DNA of 64,000 bases from Litorisediminicola beolgyonensis (GTDB lineage: Bacteria; Pseudomonadota; Alphaproteobacteria; Rhodobacterales; Rhodobacteraceae). The translations under genes were made by a program, and so were the position numbers. Shown here one piece after another: positions 8,857-16,036 of this stretch; positions within the stretch are counted from its first letter, which is position 1; every line of letters starts with the position of its first letter. The notes beneath the pieces were generated by a model that saw only the letters and a list, made by a program, of their open reading frames with translations, was not told the DNA's origin and made no database searches. The stretch covers positions 62,001-126,000 of the forward strand of contig NZ_JBHTMU010000004.1 in the NCBI RefSeq assembly GCF_042679605.1. Direction: 5' to 3'.

Positions 8857-9291
8857 TCAGTTGATGCCGTTGGCCCGCTGCAGTTCGCGCACATAGGCCA
8901 CGATGTTCGCGACATCCGCCCCGGTCAGCCCGGGTTGAGGCGGCATGCTGCCGAAGTTCCAGTGATGGGCGCGAACGCCGTTCTGGACAGCGAGCTGGAA
9001 GGCCATGTCGCCGTGATGGCTCGGCTCGTAGATCTTGTGAACGAGGGGTGGGCCGGAGCCATTCCTGCCCGCGGCATTCTCGCCGTGACACGCCGCGCAG
9101 ACCGCGTCGAAAGCGCGCTCGCCGAGCACCGCCTCGTACGACAAGGACTGGGGCAGAGCGACCGCGACGAGCGCTTCGCCCTCGGCGGGCGCCGCAGCGG
9201 CGGGATCGTCCGTCGGCGAGGTTTGAAGGTAGATGTAGGCGCCGCCTGCAAGCGCGAGTGCCGCCACGACGGCCAATAGTGTCGATTTCAT
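8857..9291 (-). CDS. class I cytochrome c, membrane-anchored or exported
   Basis: A 144-residue mono-haem cytochrome c. An N-terminal hydrophobic segment (about 4-22) is either a signal or an anchor. Haem attachment site CAACHG is followed by GSGPPL and the likely axial methionine in GSMPPQPGL, with the typical C-terminal helix (VANIVAYVRELQ). This is the pattern of small electron-transfer cytochromes accepting electrons in the periplasm. ATG at 9291 is preferred; an in-frame ATG at 9312 lacks a good ribosome site. It sits between a Cys/His-rich protein and cytochrome c' in the copper region. Confidence 0.85.
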   Translation of the reverse strand: MKSTLLAVVAALALAGGAYIYLQTSPTDDPAAAAPAEGEALVAVALPQSLSYEAVLGERAFDAVCAACHGENAAGRNGSGPPLVHKIYEPSHHGDMAFQLAVQNGVRAHHWNFGSMPPQPGLTGADVANIVAYVRELQRANGIN

Positions 9292-9372
9292 ACCTGGAGT
9301 CCTGATTGGCATGGCCGGAATGCCATGCGGTCATCGTCGGTGCGCCTAAGGCGCAGTCGCGGTGTGACCGGA

Positions 9373-9696
9373 TCAGGCCCGCGGAGGCGGCAGATCGCGC
9401 GCAATGACGATGGAGCGCGGCGGGGACGATCCCGCAGGGCGCAGCGCCCGCGCAACCACAGGAGCCCAGACGGAGAGCTCCGCCACATTGGGCAGCGTGT
9501 AGATCGCCGGACCGCAGCCCGGACCCTTGTGGCAGCCGTCGATCTCGGCGTGATCTCCCGCGCCGTCGACCTCGATGCAGTCGACGCAGTCCGCGACCAT
9601 GCTCGCCCCATGCGCCGTCTCGTGCGCGGAGACGGCACTGGGCCAGGCCGCCCAGGCACAGGCCAGAAAAGACAGCAGGATAAGGATGTGCCGCAT
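9373..9696 (-). CDS. small exported Cys/His-rich protein of the copper locus
   Basis: A 107-residue protein with a clear signal peptide (1 to about 24, ending VSA). The mature part begins HETAHGAS and carries CVDC and CHKGPGC motifs, likely metal or disulfide sites. It ends in RDLPPPRA. No family is recognised with confidence. A strong GGAGG ribosome site and a MerR-type promoter (9719-9749) lie directly upstream, so it is the first gene of a probably metal-induced transcript that continues into the two cytochromes. It parallels the 3953 gene, which heads the plus-strand copper group. Confidence 0.65.
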   Translation of the reverse strand: MRHILILLSFLACAWAAWPSAVSAHETAHGASMVADCVDCIEVDGAGDHAEIDGCHKGPGCGPAIYTLPNVAELSVWAPVVARALRPAGSSPPRSIVIARDLPPPRA

Positions 9697-9718
9697 GGGG
9701 CCTCCGTTGCTCGGCCGT

Positions 9719-9749
9719 AGTTATCGCTTCGGTCCCGACCCAAGGTCAA
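9719..9749 (-). promoter_or_regulatory. MerR/CueR-type promoter before the 9373 gene
   Basis: On the minus strand TTGACC (9749-9744) and ATAACT (9724-9719) are separated by exactly 19 bases, the overlong spacer diagnostic of MerR-family activation. The spacer holds an imperfect dyad, CTTGGGTCG / GGACCGAAG, matching at 7 of 9 pairs. The start codon follows about 23 bases later. The likely regulator is a CueR-like copper sensor not encoded in this window. Confidence 0.55.
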
Positions 9750-9792
9750 TCGGCCCCGCGCAACTCTTCGGTATCGGCGTCACGGAGCGGTC

Positions 9793-12240
9793 TCACAGCT
9801 TCTGCGCCCGCAGCCGCAAGGCGTTTCCGATGACCGACACCGACGAGAGGCTCATCGCCGCCGCCGCGAAGATCGGCGAGAGAAGAACCCCGAAGAACGG
9901 GTAGAGAATACCGGCCGCGATCGGCACGCCGGCCGAGTTGTAGATGAAGGCGAAGAAGAGGTTCTGCCGGATGTTCCGCATCGTCGCTTCGGCCAGCCTG
10001 CGCGCACGCACGATCCCGGTGAGATCGCCCTTCACCAGCGTGATCCCGGCGCTCTCGACCGCCACATCGGCGCCGGTGCCCATGGCGATGCCGACATCGG
10101 CCTCGGCCAGCGCGGGCGCGTCGTTCACGCCGTCGCCTGCCATCGCGACCGAAAGCCCCTCGCTTTTCAGGGATTTCACCAAGGCGTTCTTGTCCTCCGG
10201 GCTGACCTCCGCATGGACCTCGTCGATGCCGAGCTCCCTGGCCACGGCTTCGGCCGTGGCGCGGGCATCGCCCGTCGCCATGACGATCCGGAGGCCCAGC
10301 TCGTGCAGGCTGCGGATCGCGTCCGGCGTCGTCTCTTTGATCCGGTCGGCCACGGCCACGAGGCCCGCCAAATTGCCGTCGACCGCGACGAACATCGCCG
10401 TCTTGCCCTCGGTCTGCAGCGTCTTGGCGCGCTCGGCCATCGCTCCGGTCTCGACCGAGAGGTCGCGCATCAGCGCCGCGTTTCCTAGCGCGACCGCGCG
10501 GGAGCCGACGGTGCCGGTGACGCCCTTGCCGGTGATCGCCTCGAAATCTCGGCTGTCTTGGCGCGCAGCACCGCGCTCCTCCGCGCCCGCGACGAGCGCT
10601 TCGGCGAGCGGATGCTCCGATCCGCGCTCGAGCGCGGCCACGAGTGTCAGGAGCTCGGTTTCGTCGATCCCTTGAACCTCCACATCGGTGAGCGTCGGCT
10701 TGCCTTCCGTCAAGGTGCCGGTCTTGTCGACGATGAGCGCATCGACCTTGGCGAAGCGTTCGAGCGCCTCTGCATCCCGGATCAGCACGCCTGCGTTGGC
10801 GCCGCGACCCGACGCCACCATGATCGACATCGGCGTGGCGAGGCCGAGCGCACAGGGGCACGCGATAATGAGGACGGAGACCGCGGCGACGAAGGCATAG
10901 GACAGCGCGGGGCTCGGCCCGAGGACCCACCAAGCAATGAACGCAAGAAGCGCCACCCCGACCACAGTCGGAACGAAATAGCCCGCGACACGGTCGGCCA
11001 CCGCCTGGATCGGCGCGCGCGAGCGCTGCGCCGAGGCCACCATCTGCACGATCCGGTTCAGGGTCGTGTCCTCGCCGACATTCTGCGCCTCCATCAGGAA
11101 GGAGCCGGTCTTGTTCAGCGTCCCGCCGGTGACGGGTTCGCCCTCCACCTTCTCCACCGGCACCGGCTCTCCGGAGATCATGCTCTCGTCGACCGAGGAG
11201 CGGCCTTCGGTCACGACCCCGTCGACCGGCACGCTCTCGCCCGGGCGCACCCGCAGGATGTCGCCCGATGCCAGGTCCTCCAGGGGCACATCGCGCTCGG
11301 TATCGCCTTCGACGCGCCGCGCGGTCTTGGGCGCGAGATCCATCAAGGCCCGGATCGCGTCGCCGGTGCGCTCGCGCGCGGCAAGCTCCATGACCTGGCC
11401 GATCAGCACGAGAACCAGGATCACCGCCGTCGCTTCGAAATAGACGGGCGTCATCCCCATCCCGTCCCGCATCTGCGTCGGCAGGACGCCGGGCGCGAGC
11501 ATCGAGACGATCGAGAACAGGTAGGCCGCGCCCGTCCCGAGCCCGATCAGTGTCCACATGTTGGGGCTGCGGTTCTTCACCGACGTCCAGGCGCGCTTGA
11601 AGAACATGCGGGTGAACCAGACGACAGGCGTCGCCAGCGCAAATTGCAGCCAGACGAAGGTCGTGTGCCCGAGCCATTCGTCGATCGGGATGCCGACATG
11701 CGCGCCCATCTCCAGAAGGAACACGGCCGCCGCGAGCGGCGCGGTGATCCAGAGCCGCCGCTTGAAATCGACGTATTCGGGATGCGGGCCGCTGTCGAGC
11801 GAGGGCGTCATCGGCTCGAGCGCCATGCCGCAGATCGGACAATCGCCCGGATGGTCCTGCACGATTTCAGGGTCCATAGGACAGGTGTAGAGCGTGCCCT
11901 CGGGCATCGGCTCGGGCTCGGGTCTGTCGCCGAGATAGGCCTCCGGATCGGCCTCGAACTTCGTCTTGCAGCCCTTTGAGCAAAAATAGAATTTTTCGCC
12001 CTCATGCTTGAGGAAATGAGCCGCAGTCGCCCGCTCGACGGTCATCCCGCACACCGGATCCTCCGCGGTGCGATAGGTCTCGGGGGAGTCCTCGAATTTC
12101 CGCCGGCAGCCCTCCGAGCAGAAATGGTAGGTATGGCCCTCATGGACACTTGTGGGCTTTCCCGCATCCGGATCGACCGTCATGCCGCAGACGGGATCCC
12201 GGATGATCTCAGCGCTCTTGGTTGTTTCGGCGTCGGCCAT
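9793..12240 (-). CDS. copA: Cu(I)-exporting P1B-type ATPase with tandem YHS domains
   Basis: An 815-residue inner-membrane pump that exports cytosolic Cu(I). Order of parts: two YHS metal-binding domains (about 12-56 and 60-104, each with DPVCGM and FCS.GC), a heavy-metal-binding domain (117-143, YTCPMDPEI and CPICGM), then the ATPase core. The CPC motif is at 461-463 and the phosphorylated aspartate in DKTGT at 505. Late-helix residues (FIYNSAG, AAAMSLSS) match Cu(I)-type P1B-1 pumps. The usual N-terminal CxxC HMA domains are absent and replaced by the YHS pair. The gene has its own CueR-like operator and is followed by another metal-type promoter. Confidence 0.93.
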   Translation of the reverse strand: MADAETTKSAEIIRDPVCGMTVDPDAGKPTSVHEGHTYHFCSEGCRRKFEDSPETYRTAEDPVCGMTVERATAAHFLKHEGEKFYFCSKGCKTKFEADPEAYLGDRPEPEPMPEGTLYTCPMDPEIVQDHPGDCPICGMALEPMTPSLDSGPHPEYVDFKRRLWITAPLAAAVFLLEMGAHVGIPIDEWLGHTTFVWLQFALATPVVWFTRMFFKRAWTSVKNRSPNMWTLIGLGTGAAYLFSIVSMLAPGVLPTQMRDGMGMTPVYFEATAVILVLVLIGQVMELAARERTGDAIRALMDLAPKTARRVEGDTERDVPLEDLASGDILRVRPGESVPVDGVVTEGRSSVDESMISGEPVPVEKVEGEPVTGGTLNKTGSFLMEAQNVGEDTTLNRIVQMVASAQRSRAPIQAVADRVAGYFVPTVVGVALLAFIAWWVLGPSPALSYAFVAAVSVLIIACPCALGLATPMSIMVASGRGANAGVLIRDAEALERFAKVDALIVDKTGTLTEGKPTLTDVEVQGIDETELLTLVAALERGSEHPLAEALVAGAEERGAARQDSRDFEAITGKGVTGTVGSRAVALGNAALMRDLSVETGAMAERAKTLQTEGKTAMFVAVDGNLAGLVAVADRIKETTPDAIRSLHELGLRIVMATGDARATAEAVARELGIDEVHAEVSPEDKNALVKSLKSEGLSVAMAGDGVNDAPALAEADVGIAMGTGADVAVESAGITLVKGDLTGIVRARRLAEATMRNIRQNLFFAFIYNSAGVPIAAGILYPFFGVLLSPIFAAAAMSLSSVSVIGNALRLRAQKL

Positions 12241-12275
12241 CGCACAAGCTCCCCTTCTGTCGCGGTCCGATCAGA

Positions 12276-12306
12276 GACTTGGGGCTTCCAGTGACCGGAA
12301 GGTCAA
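12276..12306 (-). promoter_or_regulatory. CueR-like operator/promoter of copA
   Basis: On the minus strand TTGACC (12306-12301) runs into the dyad CTTCC-N7-GGAAG (12301-12285), the hallmark CueR box. The -10 region (CAAGTC, after a 19-base spacer) is weak, as expected for an activator-dependent promoter. It lies 36-66 bases before the copA start. No cueR gene is visible in the window. Confidence 0.65.
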
Positions 12307-12472
12307 GGGCGTGTTGCGATATTCGTCACCTGCGTCCCGAGAGCGCGAGGTAGGACAGGCTTGCGTTGTGCAGATCAGGCTGACCTGCACGAACAAGAAA
12401 TCCGGTTCCGGGGCAAACTCTCCGCGGCCACAAGGGCGATGCGGCCACGCTCCGTCGAGCCCGCCCGCGCTT

Positions 12473-12505
12473 CCGGGTCGGCGAGAGGGTTTCTCGCCGA
12501 CCCGG
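12473..12505 (-). terminator. strong hairpin ending the 14243-12517 operon
   Basis: A perfect 14-bp stem (left arm 12473-12486, right arm 12492-12505) with a five-base loop follows the last minus-strand gene by 11 bases. There is no T-run on the minus side, so it may act as a terminator without a U tract or protect the 3' end. Confidence 0.6.
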
Positions 12506-12516
12506 GCTGACAGGCC

Positions 12517-12831
12517 TTAAAGCGTGCCTTCGTTGGTCAGCGACATGATCCCGGCGGTCGTGCCGTCGCTATAGGCGATGCACTGCCAGGGCGCGCGCAT
12601 CTCGCCGACGCCGACGCGGACCATGGTCCCGGCTTCGGAAAACTCCGAGCCCAGGAGCACGACGTCGGGGTTGTTGGTCTCGACCGTCACATCCCGAAGG
12701 CAGGCCTGCTCGGCCGCGGTCGGGATGGATGCGGAGACCGAGGCGTCGGACGTGCCGCCGACATCTGCGCAGGCCGCAAGAAGGCCAAGGGCGGTCAGCG
12801 CTCCGAAGACGCGTGTGTGTGGTCCGGTCAT
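12517..12831 (-). CDS. small lipoprotein, unknown function
   Basis: A 104-residue predicted lipoprotein with lipobox LLAAC at about residue 20. Two further cysteines (ACLRD, WQCIA) could form a disulfide around a small beta domain ending YSDGTTAGIMS. No family is recognised. It starts one base after the stop of the upstream lipoprotein gene, so the two are certainly in one transcript. Together with the SH3-domain protein upstream they form a three-gene envelope operon that faces away from the TpsB gene. Confidence 0.65.
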   Translation of the reverse strand: MTGPHTRVFGALTALGLLAACADVGGTSDASVSASIPTAAEQACLRDVTVETNNPDVVLLGSEFSEAGTMVRVGVGEMRAPWQCIAYSDGTTAGIMSLTNEGTL

Positions 12832-12832
12832 G

Positions 12833-13153
12833 TCAGCAATCCTCCGCGGGCAGCATGGTGACGCTGGAATAGCGCCCGTTTGCGGTGACGATCTCGGCAC
12901 AAGCGCCGGTGTCACGGTTGAACCAGTAGGTGGTCAGGCCCTGGCTTCGCACCGGCTGGTATCCGAGCGCCATCAGGCCGCCCTCGGCCTGTCCGGCGCG
13001 GGCCCCTTGGAATTCGCTCAGATCATTGGCGCTGCCGACGCTCGGCATGCCGGCCTCGGGAGCGGGTGCCATCGAGGAGCCGTCATCCTCGACGCAGCCC
13101 CCGAGGATGAGGGGAGCCGCGAACACGGCCAGGGCGCTTCTTGAAAAGGTCAT
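12833..13153 (-). CDS. small lipoprotein, unknown function
   Basis: A 106-residue predicted lipoprotein with lipobox LILGGC (Cys20). The mature part has a flexible Ser/Pro/Ala stretch, then ALGYQPVRSQGLTTYWFN followed by a C-terminal region with two cysteines (ACAEI and AEDC). No family is named. It shares the general plan of the next gene (lipobox plus a cysteine pair) and is separated from it by one base, suggesting they are old duplicates or partners. It is second in the minus-strand operon that starts with the SH3-domain protein. Confidence 0.65.
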   Translation of the reverse strand: MTFSRSALAVFAAPLILGGCVEDDGSSMAPAPEAGMPSVGSANDLSEFQGARAGQAEGGLMALGYQPVRSQGLTTYWFNRDTGACAEIVTANGRYSSVTMLPAEDC

Positions 13154-13199
13154 TGGGTCTCTGTCTCCGAAAAAAGGGAAGGATTGGCCCGAAAGGCGC

Positions 13200-14243
13200 T
13201 CACTCGATACCGATGATGACGGAATAGCCCGACGGTGCGCCGGTGCGGTTGATCACTTCGATCACGTGATCGCCCGATTGCCAGAGCTGGCCCCGGTACT
13301 CCCGGTCGCTGCTGATCTGCTCGAGCAGGAAGCTGCGGTCGGGATTGAAGATCTGGTAAGAGATCGGGCCGCCATCCGGCGCGACGCGCGTGTAGAGATT
13401 CTGCCCGTCGCGCGCGTTCAGGAGGTAGCGATGCGACTCTCCCGGGGCCAGTGTCCCGCGCAGCTCGGCCCCGGAGGTGCCAGCGGCGAATTGCACGCGG
13501 GTCTCGCCGCCGCCTCCGCCGCTCGCGACAGGCGTCGCCGCCGGGGCGGAAGCCTGGCCGGTGCCCTCGATCAGGAACTCGCCCGCCGCCCAGCCCTGGG
13601 CACCGGGATCGGCCAGCGTCGCGATCTGGCACCAGCGCCGCCCCTCGGACATCCGGCAGCCGAGATTGCGCACGCCTTGGCCGTTGCGAAGCTGCGTCAC
13701 GACCGCAGCCCCGGCCGAGGGGGCCGAGCGCATATTGAGCTGACCGCCGCCCGAGACCGCGACCTCGAAGAAATCCGGGCCCCCTTCGAGCCCGTCGGCG
13801 TAATCCGCCTGCACACTCGGCGCCATCGCACCGGTGACCGACAGATCGAGCGTGTAGCTCGAGCTCTCGCCCCGGCGCGCGGCGGCGCGGTAGAGGAAGA
13901 CCGCGACGGTATACTCACCCGAGGCCGGAAGCGTGCCGACCCAAGCGTTCATCGGATCGGTGAACTCGCCGATCACCAGCGCCTCGTCGCCAAGCCCGCG
14001 CCCGGGCTCGTAGATGTTGAAATAGGTGGCCGCGTTATTGGCAGTCATCGCAACCGACATCGTCTGACCGGCTTCCGCACCGATCCGGTAGAGCACGGCG
14101 TCGCGCCCGCTGACACTGTCGGAAATGCTGGTCCCGGTCGCGCCAGCAGGGAAGCGGACATCGACGGTTCGGTCCTGGGCATCGGCGCTGAGGCCGATCG
14201 CCACGAAGAGGCTGGCTGCGAGAAGAATGCGGGATATGCGCAT
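13200..14243 (-). CDS. exported SH3b protein flanked by two beta-sandwich (PPC-like) domains
   Basis: A 347-residue exported protein. Signal peptide ends near ADAQ (about residue 22). Two regions look like PPC-type beta sandwiches: about 25-130 (YRIGAEAGQTMSVAM, SGEYTVAVFLYRAAARRG, YTLDLSV) and about 250-347 (FAAGTSGAELRGTLAPGES, IEVINRTGAPSGYSVIIG). Between them, about 165-225, is a bacterial SH3 domain (LNMRSAPS, WCQIATL, GWAAGEFL). A Gly-rich linker separates SH3 from the last domain. Both fold types commonly bind surface polymers or proteins. ATG at 14243 is preferred over an in-frame codon at 14255. It heads the operon and diverges from the TpsB gene. Confidence 0.7.
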   Translation of the reverse strand: MRISRILLAASLFVAIGLSADAQDRTVDVRFPAGATGTSISDSVSGRDAVLYRIGAEAGQTMSVAMTANNAATYFNIYEPGRGLGDEALVIGEFTDPMNAWVGTLPASGEYTVAVFLYRAAARRGESSSYTLDLSVTGAMAPSVQADYADGLEGGPDFFEVAVSGGGQLNMRSAPSAGAAVVTQLRNGQGVRNLGCRMSEGRRWCQIATLADPGAQGWAAGEFLIEGTGQASAPAATPVASGGGGGETRVQFAAGTSGAELRGTLAPGESHRYLLNARDGQNLYTRVAPDGGPISYQIFNPDRSFLLEQISSDREYRGQLWQSGDHVIEVINRTGAPSGYSVIIGIE

Positions 14244-14507
14244 GGGAATCCTCAAGGATCATGAATTTTTTGCGTAATGGGAAAACAACGACACGAGGAT
14301 CGCGCAGACCGCCTCTCGGATCAAGCCTGAGGTCTCAGACCGCGGAACCACGCAGAGCGGCGTCTCCCTCCGGTGTCGTCCCGGTTCGGCGCTCACGGCA
14401 TATGCGCAACAGGATTTTACCACCGGGACGTGTGCGACCCGGCAAGGGTGCGGGTCCGGGATCAGGCGTTATGCTGTCCGGTGCCGCACAGATTAGGGCA
14501 AAAAGCC

Positions 14508-16031
14508 ATGAAACACGTCGCCATGATTCTGGCCGCGTCCTGTTCTATCGCCGTTCCTTACGAGATCGGTGCACAGACCAGGGACGGTCATGTGCAGTTC
14601 AATATTACCGGTGTTACCCATTACGACCCTGCCGAGCTTCTCGGCTTCGCTTCGCATCTGGTCCTCGAGCGGACCGGGCGGACCTCGATCGGCGATCTCG
14701 CCCAGACGGTCGAGACGATCTATCTCGAGGACGGCTACTTCCTGGCCGAGGTCTTCATCGCCGATGACGGCCACACCCTGGTCGTCGACGAGGGCGAGAT
14801 CGGAACCCTGTCGATCGAGGGCGTCGACGCGGACACGGCCCGGCTGATCCGCGCCTATATGAGCCCCGTCGTCGCCAAGCGCGGCGTCACGCTCAAGGAG
14901 TTCGAGCGCGCGATCATGCTGGTCGAGGACATCGAATCCGTGACCGCCTCGGCCGAGTTCGACTACCCCCCGGGTCAGGCACATGCGCATGCCCGGATCG
15001 TGGCCGAGGCCGTGGACACCCGCTTCGGGTCGGTGACGCTCGACCATCCCTCCCGCGAGATCGGCGAGACCCTGACGCTCAGCCTGAGCCAGACCTATCT
15101 GAGCGCGCTGACCCCCGGCGATCTCCTGCGCTTCGATCTGGCCGGAAATGCCGGGTATGACGGCGAGAGCAGTTCGCTCTGGGGCGCGGCGACCTACCGC
15201 CTGCCGCTCGGCGGGTCCGGTGCCTTCGCCGAGGGCTACCTCGGAACCGTCACAGCGGAGCGTGATGCCAGCGGAGCGCTTCAGCAGACCGATATCCTCG
15301 GGCACACCGCCCTCCTGGCGCTCGGATACCCTGTCGTCCGCGATGTCGAGACCTATGGCTACGGGCTGCTCGAACTGCGCCGCTCCTCGTCGGATGTCGA
15401 TGTCGAGGGGCAGTCCTTCGACAGCACCGTGGATGCGGTCAGCGCGGGCTGGATCTTCGGCAAGGCACTCGAGACCGGCGGCGCCTACGAATATGCGCTC
15501 AACCTGACCCACGGACGCCAGCGCGACGACAGCGGCGCGCAGACGGATGGCGACGAGACGTTCTCCTATCTGCGCTTCGGCTTCGGATACGAGCACCCGG
15601 TCGGCTGGTTCGGACCGGACTCGACCGTCCGGGCCGAGCTCTGGGGCCAGGCGTCCTCGGATCAGTTGCCCAGCATCGAGGAGTTCCATCTCGGCGGGCG
15701 CTGGGACGAGCGCGGCTATCTCTTCGCCGAGGCGCAAGGCGACAGCGGCTATTCCGCGACGCTGGAGGTCAGCCGCGATCTCTTCCCGGGCGGCGGCACG
15801 GTGCAGCGGCTCCGTCCCTACGGCTTCGTCGATATCGGCCGGGTCTCGAACAACGATGCGACCGGCGACGAGGCTGGTGACATCGAGCTCGCCTCGCTCG
15901 GCCTCGGCCTCGATCTCGAGTTTTCCGGCGGCTTTCTCGCCCGCACCTATGTTGCAACCCCGCTCAAGGACGGCGCGGACACCGAGGCAGGTGATCCGGC
16001 GCTCTACCTCGGCCTGACAAAGAGTTGGTAA
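14508..16031 (+). CDS. TpsB/FhaC/ShlB-family two-partner secretion transporter
   Basis: A 507-residue outer-membrane protein predicted to move one partner protein across the outer membrane. After a signal peptide (about 1-22) come two POTRA-like domains (about 25-170: NITGVTHYDPAELL, GYFLAEVFIADDGHTLVV, GTLSIEGV) and a 16-strand-type beta barrel. The L6 signature appears as RWDERGY (about 398-404), the equivalent of VRGY in FhaC and BamA, and the chain ends in an aromatic residue (KSW). The in-frame ATG at 14508 is preferred because a signal peptide begins there. The gene for the repeat protein begins five bases after its stop, so that protein is the natural substrate candidate. Confidence 0.85.
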   Translation: MKHVAMILAASCSIAVPYEIGAQTRDGHVQFNITGVTHYDPAELLGFASHLVLERTGRTSIGDLAQTVETIYLEDGYFLAEVFIADDGHTLVVDEGEIGTLSIEGVDADTARLIRAYMSPVVAKRGVTLKEFERAIMLVEDIESVTASAEFDYPPGQAHAHARIVAEAVDTRFGSVTLDHPSREIGETLTLSLSQTYLSALTPGDLLRFDLAGNAGYDGESSSLWGAATYRLPLGGSGAFAEGYLGTVTAERDASGALQQTDILGHTALLALGYPVVRDVETYGYGLLELRRSSSDVDVEGQSFDSTVDAVSAGWIFGKALETGGAYEYALNLTHGRQRDDSGAQTDGDETFSYLRFGFGYEHPVGWFGPDSTVRAELWGQASSDQLPSIEEFHLGGRWDERGYLFAEAQGDSGYSATLEVSRDLFPGGGTVQRLRPYGFVDIGRVSNNDATGDEAGDIELASLGLGLDLEFSGGFLARTYVATPLKDGADTEAGDPALYLGLTKSW

Positions 16032-16036
16032 CCGGC

